From: an uncultured Porphyromonadaceae bacterium
Lineage (GTDB): Bacteria > Bacteroidota > Bacteroidia > Bacteroidales > Muribaculaceae
Direction of reading: 5' to 3'
DNA length: 41,770 nucleotides
NCBI GenBank assembly: GCA_947175645.1
Contig: CAMWNP010000024.1
Coordinates: 1 to 41,770, forward strand
Part shown: positions 1 to 7,905 of the stretch, piece by piece
Layout: every line of letters begins with the position of its first letter
How positions within the stretch are numbered: the stretch's first letter is position 1
Position numbers and translations under genes: made by a program
The notes under the pieces: model-generated
Databases searched by the model: none
The model's input: the letters and a program-made list of their open reading frames with translations, nothing else
What the model was told of the DNA's origin: nothing

Positions 1-2
1 AG

Positions 3-1019
3 GCAACCGAGCCTATCCTTGCCATTATTGACAGTGGCAACTATCAGGAAGATGAGCAGGTTAATGTTGAAGGATTTGACTTTTTCATGGAAAATGCACT
101 TAACTATGTGGCAACAGCAGATGGTGTCACAGGCTCGAATGATGAAGGTCCGGATGATAAAATTATGACATGGTACAATGACACCGTAGTCTTAGTTCAT
201 CCAGTTCTACCTTATAAAGTTAATGTTAAATGGGGCCAAAAATGGCCAGAAAATGTATATTGTCCTAATAAAATTGCTGGATGTGCTCCTGTTGCGATTG
301 CCCAACTTCTGTCATATTTCAAACCTGAAATGTCCTTTGACGTTACGTTTGAAGGGAGACCATGCGACCACATGACTATTGACTGGAATGAGATTCTTAA
401 ACACAAAACTTCATATAATTCAATTGAAAGGCCGTTTTTTGACCCAGTGGCATGCCAGGGTTGTACTGTTGCGCATGAACAACTCGCAGTTTTACTCCGA
501 CAGATTGGAGTTTGGGCACACTCCACCTATGAATTTGATATAGACAATAATCCAACTGTCACAAGCACAGATATTGGATACTTGTATAGTGTAACAGATA
601 TGCTTTTACCTAACTGTATGAAATCTTTTGTTGATACTGGTCGAATTTACGATGATATGGGAGAAGGTATTGCTCTTGTTACAGGTGTAACTATTAATGA
701 ATCAAATACATTAGAAAGCCATGCATGGATCATTGATGGTAAAGGCTCCATAACTTATCGTATTACACTATATACATATTACAATCCTAAGACAGGAGAA
801 TATGCCACACGTGAATTCAAATCAGAAACAGCAAAATATCTTCACTGCAACTGGGGCTGGAGAGGTGTATATAATGGATATTTCTTGGAAAATGCATTTA
901 ATACCAATTCCGGCCGTGACTTCCCAATCGTAGTACCTGTGGGTCCTGTGACTTTAGGAGCAAATACTATTTCTTCCCGATCAACTTACTTAGGTGTGTA
1001 TGGATATGCCTACCACTAA
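3..1019 (+). CDS. C10-family (streptopain-like) cysteine peptidase, 5' partial
   Basis: The reading frame is open to the left edge: 28 codons precede the Met at 87, so the gene is cut by the window and its signal peptide or prodomain lies outside. Those codons (ATEPILAIIDSGNYQ...) resemble the end of a Spi-type prodomain that precedes C10 catalytic domains. Counting from the Met at 87, the catalytic Cys is C66 in NKIAGCAPVAIAQ, the catalytic His is H212 in ESHAWIIDG, and the conserved CNWGW block is at 254-258 with N255. Known members are secreted or lipid-anchored papain-fold proteases. A serpin gene follows 30 bp downstream on the same strand. The family call is firm; substrate is unknown. 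No sorting tail is seen at the C terminus. Confidence 0.88.
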   Translation, partial: ATEPILAIIDSGNYQEDEQVNVEGFDFFMENALNYVATADGVTGSNDEGPDDKIMTWYNDTVVLVHPVLPYKVNVKWGQKWPENVYCPNKIAGCAPVAIAQLLSYFKPEMSFDVTFEGRPCDHMTIDWNEILKHKTSYNSIERPFFDPVACQGCTVAHEQLAVLLRQIGVWAHSTYEFDIDNNPTVTSTDIGYLYSVTDMLLPNCMKSFVDTGRIYDDMGEGIALVTGVTINESNTLESHAWIIDGKGSITYRITLYTYYNPKTGEYATREFKSETAKYLHCNWGWRGVYNGYFLENAFNTNSGRDFPIVVPVGPVTLGANTISSRSTYLGVYGYAYH

Positions 1020-1049
1020 TTCTATTTTACAACATTAAAACATAATAAT

Positions 1050-2339
1050 ATGAAAAAGCATTTCTTGTTTCTGCCACTGATAGTTGCCATGATGGCGGCA
1101 TGTTCATCAAATGATCCGGTGATTGAAGATGAGCAGGAGGAGCCTGTGACTCCGGTTGCTCCGGTTATTCCAGATGAGGAGGATGATTACGCAAATTGGG
1201 AACTTTCCCTCCTTCTGGATCTTACCGAAGATGAAAAGGCTGCCGTAACTGATCTCAACCGGTTCAGTTATGAACTGCTCAAAGGTGTCAGCAATGAGGG
1301 TGACGGTGAGTACTGCTGCTCTCCTGCAAGCGTATCAATATACCTCAGCATGCTCGCCAACGCAGCCGGTGGAGATAGCCGTCAGGAGATACTATCTGCC
1401 CTGCATCTGAGCGATATTGAAACAGTAAACTCCCTCAATGCCAAACTGATGCACTATCTCCCTTGTGCGGAAAACGGAGCCGCACTCAGCATCAACAACC
1501 GCTTCTGGGTGGCTGACCGCTACAACGTAACCCCCGGCTTCGTCACCACCATGCAGGAGGTGTTCAACGGAAAAGTAAAATCGGTTGATTTCACCGATCC
1601 CATAACCGTTCCCACCATCAACAAATGGGTAGCAGACAATACAAACGGTCTGATTTCCTCAATCCTTGACGGCGACTGGAAGAATTACATAGATCTTGAC
1701 CTTGCAAGCGCCAACACCGTGTACTTCAAAGGCAACTGGTTGGATAAATTCAATGAATCCAAAACCGTAAAAGAGCAGTTCCGTGGAAGCAAAGGGAACA
1801 AGCAAGTGGACATGATGCATCAGACCACCAGAACCGGTTACGCATCTAACGATAAGTTCAGCATGGTGTGCAAGAATTTTAACGGTGGACCGGTCAATGC
1901 CGAATTCTATCTTCCCGCCGAAGGTATCAGTGTGAATGATTTCACTGCGCTCCTTACCCCTGAAATGCAGGCATCCCTTAAAGAATCATGCAAACTGTAT
2001 GATGTGACCCTCTCTCTGCCCAAGTTCAGCACAGACAAAGAGGTTGGTCTTGACAAAGTTCTCACCGGAATGGGAATAAATCTGAGTAATATGGATCTCA
2101 CTTCAATGGGGCTTCAGGCAGCACCGATGAAGGTTCTGCACAAAACCTCACTCAAGATCTATGAAGAAGGTGCGGAATTAGCAGCCGTTACCGGAGGAAT
2201 CTTAACTGCTCCCGATCCCGGAGAAGTAGTGACATATCCCAAAGTAACCGTTCACTTCAACCGTCCCTTCTGTTATATCATCCGCCACAGCCAGACCGGA
2301 ATCATACTCATGGCCGGTGTGGTATCGGACATTGAATAA
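1050..2339 (+). CDS. Serpin-family protease inhibitor, lipoprotein
   Basis: A 429-residue protein with a lipoprotein signal peptide (MAAC, C18), an acidic/proline linker to about residue 50, then a full serpin fold. Signatures include the breach/shutter-type block NTVYFKGNWLDKF and the C-terminal FNRPFCYII followed by GIILMAGVV. The reactive-centre hinge EEGAELAAVTGG begins near residue 372 and has the small residues needed for loop insertion, so an inhibitory serpin is likely. Canonical counting puts P1 around Pro388 (TAPDPG). The loop is about seven residues longer than in alpha-1-antitrypsin and has no Lys or Arg until 398, arguing against trypsin-like targets. It directly follows the C10 peptidase gene, so it could be its outer-surface inhibitor or protect the cell from host proteases. 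Confidence 0.9.
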   Translation: MKKHFLFLPLIVAMMAACSSNDPVIEDEQEEPVTPVAPVIPDEEDDYANWELSLLLDLTEDEKAAVTDLNRFSYELLKGVSNEGDGEYCCSPASVSIYLSMLANAAGGDSRQEILSALHLSDIETVNSLNAKLMHYLPCAENGAALSINNRFWVADRYNVTPGFVTTMQEVFNGKVKSVDFTDPITVPTINKWVADNTNGLISSILDGDWKNYIDLDLASANTVYFKGNWLDKFNESKTVKEQFRGSKGNKQVDMMHQTTRTGYASNDKFSMVCKNFNGGPVNAEFYLPAEGISVNDFTALLTPEMQASLKESCKLYDVTLSLPKFSTDKEVGLDKVLTGMGINLSNMDLTSMGLQAAPMKVLHKTSLKIYEEGAELAAVTGGILTAPDPGEVVTYPKVTVHFNRPFCYIIRHSQTGIILMAGVVSDIE

Positions 2340-2350
2340 CCGGAAAACTA

Positions 2351-2506
2351 TAAGAAATTGTTTAAATTTATGTGCGAATTATTATGAGGTTATTTTTGTA
2401 TGAGTTTTGCCAAGCCCGGTATCGATGAAGCATGGGAAAATTTGCCAAAAAGAGCCTAAAAAGCAGAGTATGCATAATTAGTATCATCAATTTAAACAAT
2501 TTCTTA
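2351..2506. repeat. 156-bp element with 18-bp perfect inverted terminal repeats (MITE-like)
   Basis: TAAGAAATTGTTTAAATT at 2351-2368 is the exact reverse complement of AATTTAAACAATTTCTTA at 2489-2506. The 120 bp between are AT-rich and have no plausible ORF. The element lies between the serpin stop and the next gene. No clear target-site duplication is visible. A transcribed long-range hairpin is an alternative reading; a non-autonomous transposable element fits the size and perfect ends best. Confidence 0.55.
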
Positions 2507-2551
2507 GAATAACGTTCCTTAACCTATTCAACTATCTCAAATTTCTCTGCC

Positions 2552-3523
2552 ATGAAACGATATCCAAAGACATTAATCACATTTCTGTTCCTTAGTATCA
2601 CACTCCTCGCGTCGGCTTCAAGTATCTCTGAACATTCCGGTTTTATCAAGGAAGGCAGATGCTACTGGTATCGCTATCAGCATACCTGGGGTCCCACGGA
2701 TCTGGAGTTCGGCATAAGAATTTCTGACAAGGTGCAGTTTGATGATAAAGAGTGGAACAGGATAGATCTGATAAAACGGATTTCCCGAATTCATGGTTCA
2801 GATTATGAAGTGATCAGAATTGAGGAAGATAATTCCATAATCCCGGTGGCTTACATCAGGGAAGAGGACGGCAATATCTACACCTCATGCAAAAACATTG
2901 AATCACAATGGGAAGAGAAATTTTCCGATGAATGGCTCAAGATTCTATATGGATTGATACCTTCTCCGGTCGATTTTTCCGGGGAAACTCCCAATTATGG
3001 ATATGGTAGCATGGGATCAGAAGTAACGTTTAACCATTGGAGTACGTGGTATTCCGGTTTAACCGTTACAAAAACCGAAGAATATGAGAATTCCGGTAAC
3101 GTTTATAAAATGTATACCGTGGAATTAGGGGATTCTTCGGAAGGTGATAATCGGGAGATAATTGTAATTGAATCAATAGGGGCATTCGGTCCTTATACCG
3201 CAGGCTCCGACATTTATTTCCCGGAAGATGTAGGAACAGGTGAATTATTTTATGACCCTGTACGTCCGTTTGCTCCCACAAGAAATTACAACCCGTGGTT
3301 GTGCTACGTGACGGAAGGTGAGGACAATAAAGTGATCTTTGAGAAAGCCGGAGGTTTCAGACTATGGGAATACAATGGTTCCGACGGAGTTGAAGCCATT
3401 GGCGAAGATGAAACGTATGATATCCGTTGGTTCAACATTCAAGGCATGGAAATATCACGTCCGGCAAGTCCTGGAATCTACGTCAGAAAAACCGGAAGTA
3501 AGGTGGAGAAAATCAGATTATGA
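2552..3523 (+). CDS. Secreted protein of unknown function with sorting-like C-terminal tail
   Basis: A 323-residue protein with a cleavable signal peptide (hydrophobic TLITFLFLSITLLASAS) and a beta-rich, aromatic-rich body with many charged turns. I do not recognise a catalytic domain. The last ~35 residues (WFNIQGMEISRP, then SPGIYVRKTGSKVEKI) have the pattern common at the ends of secreted Bacteroidales proteins: a Y/F-N-xQG strand, then GIYV and a basic end. It resembles a shortened type IX/Por sorting domain. The preceding genes on this strand are a C10 protease and a serpin, so an extracellular or surface role is likely, but no function can be assigned. Confidence 0.75.
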   Translation: MKRYPKTLITFLFLSITLLASASSISEHSGFIKEGRCYWYRYQHTWGPTDLEFGIRISDKVQFDDKEWNRIDLIKRISRIHGSDYEVIRIEEDNSIIPVAYIREEDGNIYTSCKNIESQWEEKFSDEWLKILYGLIPSPVDFSGETPNYGYGSMGSEVTFNHWSTWYSGLTVTKTEEYENSGNVYKMYTVELGDSSEGDNREIIVIESIGAFGPYTAGSDIYFPEDVGTGELFYDPVRPFAPTRNYNPWLCYVTEGEDNKVIFEKAGGFRLWEYNGSDGVEAIGEDETYDIRWFNIQGMEISRPASPGIYVRKTGSKVEKIRL

Positions 3524-3699
3524 CGCGGTAACGATTATATCCCCCGTTCCCGGACCTTGACAATGTTGGGGAGCGGAGGCTATGGTAAGCCGCGATTAAG
3601 AATATGTTTAATTTCCCACAAAATAGTGGATGAAGAAACTCTATCTTACATGATATAAAACAAAAAGCAAGACATAGAAACAGATATAAGTGATAAAGC

Positions 3700-3733
3700 G
3701 GGGTGCGATGAGATGTGAATTTCGTCGCGCCCC
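3700..3733 (+). terminator. Rho-independent-type terminator hairpin
   Basis: GGGGTGCGATGA (3700-3711) pairs over 12 bp with TCGTCGCGCCCC (3722-3733), including two G-U pairs, around a 10-nt loop, followed by TTATTTGTA. It lies 177 bp after the stop of the upstream secreted-protein gene and before the purH promoter. Confidence 0.6.
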
Positions 3734-3852
3734 TTATTTGTAGGCTCTGTCTGGTTGAAGCACATGACGGTGCCGGAATGTAACCGCCTCAGGTGTCAGA
3801 GCAAAAAATGGTGAAAAAGTTGAAAAAATATTGGAAGTGAGGGAAATTGCTA

Positions 3853-3883
3853 TTTGCCACGTCACATGTTTTTTGTAACTTTG
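3853..3883 (+). promoter_or_regulatory. Bacteroidetes-type promoter for purH and the mre cluster
   Basis: A -33 element TTTG at 3853-3856 and a -7 element TAACTTTG at 3876-3883 are separated by 19 nt, matching the Bacteroidetes primary sigma consensus. Transcription would start near 3888-3892, giving a leader of about 30 nt before the purH ATG at 3922. Confidence 0.65.
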
Positions 3884-3921
3884 TGACTTAATTCAAACAA
3901 GTACTTCTATTCTTAGGTAAA

Positions 3922-5463
3922 ATGTCAGATTTCAAACCAATTAAGAGCGCGCTGATTTCAGTTTTCCATAAGGACGGACTGGACAGAATCCTCAAACTGC
4001 TTCACGCCGACGGTGTTAAACTTATCTCCACCGGCGGTACTCACAAGTTTATCACCGAACTGGGTTTGCCTTGTGTGAAGGTAGAGGATATGACAGGCCT
4101 CCCCTCAATCCTCGGCGGACGTGTCAAAACCCTCCATCCCACCGTATTTGGCGGAATACTTGCCCGTCGTGACAACGAAAGTGACAACCACCAGGCTGAA
4201 GAATTCGGAATCGAGATGATTGACCTCGTCATCGTTGACCTCTATCCCTTCGCCAAGACAGTGGCATCAGGTGCCTCTCATCAGGATATAATTGAAAAAA
4301 TCGATATAGGCGGCATCTCGCTGATTCGTGCGGCCGCCAAAAACTTCAACGATGTAACCATCGTCGCTTCCAAGGCGCAGTATCAGCCACTGCTTGACAT
4401 CCTTGAAACTCAGGGAGCCAAGACAACGCTCGGACAGCGCCGCGCTTTCGCCCGTGATGCTTTCGCGGTGAGCAGCCGCTATGATTCCGAGATTTTCAAT
4501 TACTTTGACTCAACCTGCGGCGAGGAACCCTCCGCACTGCGCATAGCGGTTGACGGAACAAGTCATCTGCGCTATGCCGAGAACCCTCATCAGAAAGGAG
4601 CGTTCTTCGGAAATCTTTCAGATGTTCTTGAACAACTCCACGGTAAGGAAATCTCTTACAATAACCTCCTTGACATAGATGCCGCGGTTGCCCTGATGGA
4701 CGACCTTGACACATTCGGGGAGCCCGCCTTCGCCATCCTCAAGCATAACAACGCCTGCGGTGTGGCCCTACGCCAAACCCTTCTCCAGGCATGGAAAGAT
4801 GCTCTTGAAGGAGATCCCGTCTCTGCTTTCGGAGGCATCCTCATTGCCAACCGCGAGATTGATGCTGCAACCGCTGAAGAAATCAACAAGATCTTTTTCG
4901 AGGCTATCATCGCTCCCGGTTTCTCGCCCGAGGCTATGGAAATCCTGAGCCAGAAAAAGAACCGCATCATCCTCAAACTAAAGGATCACAAGTTCTCCCC
5001 CTTCAAATTCCGCTCAGCCCTTAACGGCGCACTCGTGCAGGAGGTTGACCGGAAAATTGAAACTCCCGACGATCTCCGTCAGGTGACCGAAAAGGGGATC
5101 ACTCCGGAACAGGCAACTGACCTTATCTTCGCCAACATCATTGTGAAACATTCCAAGAGCAACGCCATTGTGCTGGCCAGAAACAAACAGTTGCTGGCAA
5201 GCGGCATTGGTCAGACCTCGCGTGTCGACGCCCTGCGTCAGGCCATTGAAAAGGCCAACAGTTTCTCACTCCCTCTGGCTGACGCCGTTATGGCATCCGA
5301 TGCGTTCTTCCCCTTCGCCGATTGTGTGGAGATAGCGGACAAGGCCGGCATAACCTCAGTTATTCAGCCCGGAGGATCAATCCGTGACAACGACACCGTA
5401 GACTACTGCAACAACCACGGCATTGCCATGGTGTTCACCGGATTCCGCCACTTCAAACATTAA
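3922..5463 (+). CDS. purH: Bifunctional AICAR transformylase / IMP cyclohydrolase
   Basis: A 513-residue protein, the usual PurH length. It catalyses the last two steps of de novo IMP synthesis: formylation of AICAR with 10-formyl-THF, then ring closure. The N-terminal IMP cyclohydrolase (MGS-like) domain carries LISTGGTHKFI and the block GGRVKTLHPTVFGGIL. The C-terminal transformylase carries the catalytic Lys-His pair K274-H275 in AILKHNNACG, and QPGGSIRDNDT near the end. The ATG at 3922 follows a good promoter. The mreB start lies 27 bp after the stop without a visible terminator, so purH probably leads the rod-shape operon, an arrangement I recall from other Bacteroidales. Confidence 0.97.
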   Translation: MSDFKPIKSALISVFHKDGLDRILKLLHADGVKLISTGGTHKFITELGLPCVKVEDMTGLPSILGGRVKTLHPTVFGGILARRDNESDNHQAEEFGIEMIDLVIVDLYPFAKTVASGASHQDIIEKIDIGGISLIRAAAKNFNDVTIVASKAQYQPLLDILETQGAKTTLGQRRAFARDAFAVSSRYDSEIFNYFDSTCGEEPSALRIAVDGTSHLRYAENPHQKGAFFGNLSDVLEQLHGKEISYNNLLDIDAAVALMDDLDTFGEPAFAILKHNNACGVALRQTLLQAWKDALEGDPVSAFGGILIANREIDAATAEEINKIFFEAIIAPGFSPEAMEILSQKKNRIILKLKDHKFSPFKFRSALNGALVQEVDRKIETPDDLRQVTEKGITPEQATDLIFANIIVKHSKSNAIVLARNKQLLASGIGQTSRVDALRQAIEKANSFSLPLADAVMASDAFFPFADCVEIADKAGITSVIQPGGSIRDNDTVDYCNNHGIAMVFTGFRHFKH

Positions 5464-5490
5464 ATATTTTAACCTATATAACTCTCAAAA

Positions 5491-6510
5491 ATGGGAATAT
5501 TCTCTCTGACAAAAGAAATCGCCATTGACCTTGGAACGGCCAATACCATCATAATCCACAATGACAAAATAGTCATTGACGAGCCCTCCATAGTGGCACT
5601 TGACAAGCGTACTGACAAACTGATTGCCGTTGGTAAAGAGGCTCAGTTGATGCAGGGTAAGGAACACGAGGGCATCAAAACGGTGCGTCCGCTCCGCAAG
5701 GGTGTGATCGCGGACTTCAACGCCGCCGAACTGATGATCCGCGGGCTTGTGAAAAAAGCAAGCAGCAAGAGCCACTGGTTCTCCCCCTCTCTGCGAATGG
5801 TGGTGGGCATACCGTCCGGTTCCACCGAAGTGGAAATCCGTGCCGTACGTGACTCCTCCGAGCATGCCAACGGACGTGACGTCTACATGATCTACGAGCC
5901 TATGGCGGCAGCCCTGGGTATAGGTCTTGACGTACAGGCAGCGGAAGGTAACATGATCGTTGACATAGGTGGCGGCACAACGGAAATCGCAGTCATCTCC
6001 CTGGGTGGCATCGTTTCCAACAAGTCAATACAGATTGCCGGTGACGACCTCACTGATGACATTATAGGCCACATGCGCCGCGCCCACAACGTGCGTGTGG
6101 GTGAGCGTACCGCCGAACTTATCAAGATGAACGTGGGCTCGGCACTGACCGAACTGGAGAATCCCCCGGAGGACTACATTGTTCACGGTCCGAACCACAT
6201 GACCGCCCTTCCCATGGAAATCCCTGTTTCATATCAGGAAATCTCACACTGCATCGAGAAATCAATATCAAAAATTGAGGCAGCCGTATTAGGAGCGCTG
6301 GAGCAGACTCCTCCCGAACTTTACGCCGACATTGTCCGCAACGGAATATGGCTTGCCGGAGGCGGCGCTTTGCTCCGCGGACTTGACAAACGACTGACTG
6401 ACAAGATCGGAATCCAGTTCCATATTGCCGAGGATCCGCTGCTTTCAGTGGCCAAAGGAACAGGTGTGGCACTCAAGAACATCAACAACTTCTCGTTCCT
6501 CATCCGATAA
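5491..6510 (+). CDS. mreB: Rod shape-determining actin homologue MreB
   Basis: A 339-residue cytoplasmic actin-like ATPase that forms membrane-associated filaments and positions the elongation machinery for peptidoglycan synthesis. Visible signatures are the phosphate-1 loop IDLGTANTII near residue 12, the phosphate-2 loop VDIGGGTTEIAVI near 155-167, and the adenosine-motif region GIWLAGGGALLRGLD near the C terminus. Length is typical (E. coli 347). The start codon has only 27 bp to the purH stop, and mreC begins 12 bp downstream, consistent with a single mRNA. Confidence 0.97.
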   Translation: MGIFSLTKEIAIDLGTANTIIIHNDKIVIDEPSIVALDKRTDKLIAVGKEAQLMQGKEHEGIKTVRPLRKGVIADFNAAELMIRGLVKKASSKSHWFSPSLRMVVGIPSGSTEVEIRAVRDSSEHANGRDVYMIYEPMAAALGIGLDVQAAEGNMIVDIGGGTTEIAVISLGGIVSNKSIQIAGDDLTDDIIGHMRRAHNVRVGERTAELIKMNVGSALTELENPPEDYIVHGPNHMTALPMEIPVSYQEISHCIEKSISKIEAAVLGALEQTPPELYADIVRNGIWLAGGGALLRGLDKRLTDKIGIQFHIAEDPLLSVAKGTGVALKNINNFSFLIR

Positions 6511-6522
6511 TCCACAGGTGCG

Positions 6523-7380
6523 ATGCGTAACCTGCTGAATTTCATAATGCGATACAGCGCATGGTTGGTTTTTGCCATCTATGTGCTGTTGTCGTGTATC
6601 ATGATATTTCGCAACAATCCCTATCAGCAGCACGTCTACCTGTCGTCGGCCGGTGCCGTGGCGTCAACTGTCTATGATATTTCTGACAATGTCACCTCTT
6701 ATTTCCACCTCCGCGGGATCAATGAGGATCTGCAGCACCGTAATGCCGCACTTGAATCAGAAGCCATAGCGCTCAGGAAGGAGGTCCAGGCTCTGAAAGA
6801 GATGCAGTATGCCGACACCATGACCGTAATTGAGCCGCTCAAGCCGTTCCGCTTCATTCTCGCCCACGTGATAAACAACAGCATCTACCGTCCCTACAAC
6901 TACATAACCATAGAGAAGGGTCTTGCCGACGGTATCCGTCCCGAAATGGGTGTGGTGGATCAGAGCGGGGTGGTTGGAATTGTCAATGTGGTGTCTGAGC
7001 ACTACGCGCGTGTGATTTCGCTGCTCAACCCCAACTTCAGGGTGTCATGCAAACTTAAGGGGAGCGACGTGTTCGGTTCACTCGTCTGGGACGGACACTC
7101 TCCGGAAACGGCATTGCTGGAGGAGTTGCCCAAGCACACGGTCTATCACAAGGGTGACACCATAATCACCAGCGGATACTCGGCCGTTTTCCCGGAAGGT
7201 ATACCGGTGGGTACGGTAATTGAAGCCCACAAAGGGGGCGATGACAACTTCTTCACGCTCAGGGTGAAGTTGCTCACTGACTTCTCGCAACTCAGCACCG
7301 TGAGGGTGATAGCCAACGACATGACCGATGAAATCCTGTTTGTGGAAAACTCTGATCCTGACACGAAATCTACATTCTGA
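6523..7380 (+). CDS. mreC: Rod shape-determining protein MreC
   Basis: A 285-residue bitopic protein: a short cytoplasmic N terminus, one membrane segment at about 11-27 (SAWLVFAIYVLLSCIMI), a coiled-coil segment at about 63-92 (heptad-like LQHRNAALESEAIALRKEVQ), then the paired beta-barrel domains (VVDQSGVVGIVNVVSEHYARV; ITSGYSAVFPEGIPVG). MreC scaffolds PBP2-RodA in the periplasm. Only 3 bp separate it from mreD. Sequence conservation is low outside these blocks, but the context and domain order are decisive. Confidence 0.95.
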   Translation: MRNLLNFIMRYSAWLVFAIYVLLSCIMIFRNNPYQQHVYLSSAGAVASTVYDISDNVTSYFHLRGINEDLQHRNAALESEAIALRKEVQALKEMQYADTMTVIEPLKPFRFILAHVINNSIYRPYNYITIEKGLADGIRPEMGVVDQSGVVGIVNVVSEHYARVISLLNPNFRVSCKLKGSDVFGSLVWDGHSPETALLEELPKHTVYHKGDTIITSGYSAVFPEGIPVGTVIEAHKGGDDNFFTLRVKLLTDFSQLSTVRVIANDMTDEILFVENSDPDTKSTF

Positions 7381-7383
7381 CCC

Positions 7384-7905
7384 ATGACAAAGACCGTTAT
7401 CACATTCCTGGTGATGTTCATAATCCTGGTTCTGGCCCAGGCTGTAGTGTTCAACCACCTCACACTCTGGGGCGTGGCAATCCCCCTCGTGTTCATTTAC
7501 TGGATTCTGAGCCTTCCGGTTACCACTGATTCCATTCTGATGCTGTCGCTCTCGTTCATCATGGGGCTTACGGTCGACGTGTTCTCCGATACCCCCGGAC
7601 AGAATGCCCTGGCATGCACCATTCTGGCGGGTGTGCGCAAACCGGTGTTCCGCCTGTATTTTCCCCGCGAGGAAGACCTGACCAACCCTGAACCTTCGAG
7701 CGTGTCGCTCGGTCCGGCTGTCTACATGAAATATGTCATCACGCTGACGGCCCTGTATTGCACGATCTTCTTCCTGATAGAATCATTCACTTTCTTCAAC
7801 CTATGGCGACTGGTGCTCCAGATTGTCTGCAGCACCATACTGACTTTTATTCTTATTCTGGCACTTGACAGCATAACACACATAACCCGTGAGAAAAGAT
7901 TATAA
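7384..7905 (+). CDS. mreD: Rod shape-determining protein MreD
   Basis: A 173-residue integral membrane protein with about five hydrophobic segments; it works with MreC in the elongasome. The LPVTTDSILMLSLSFIMGLTVDVFSDTPG-type stretch near 40-68 contains the conserved GxxxDxFS-like core (GLTVDVFSD), typical of the family. It lies 3 bp after mreC, and its last codons overlap the GTG start of mrdA by 17 bp. That fits translational coupling. Confidence 0.92.
   Translation: MTKTVITFLVMFIILVLAQAVVFNHLTLWGVAIPLVFIYWILSLPVTTDSILMLSLSFIMGLTVDVFSDTPGQNALACTILAGVRKPVFRLYFPREEDLTNPEPSSVSLGPAVYMKYVITLTALYCTIFFLIESFTFFNLWRLVLQIVCSTILTFILILALDSITHITREKRL

Larger units (their letters stand above)
3524..3921. 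other. 398-bp intergenic region upstream of purH
   Basis: No credible gene. It contains a strong 12-bp hairpin at 3700-3733 that probably ends the upstream unit. A possibly structured stretch lies at 3744-3802, where GCTCTG can pair with CAGAGC and CGGT with ACCG inside. A Bacteroidetes-type promoter at 3853-3883 precedes purH. The 3524-3699 part shows nothing I can interpret. Confidence 0.6.

Noticed and set aside
3700-3921. ZTP (pfl) riboswitch upstream of purH, suggested by CCGCCT near 3785
   Set aside because: The ordered ZTP core (GACUGGCG-type stretch, closing P1 before the linker, CCGCCUGGGC) is not matched, and the best promoter boxes lie downstream of the segment.
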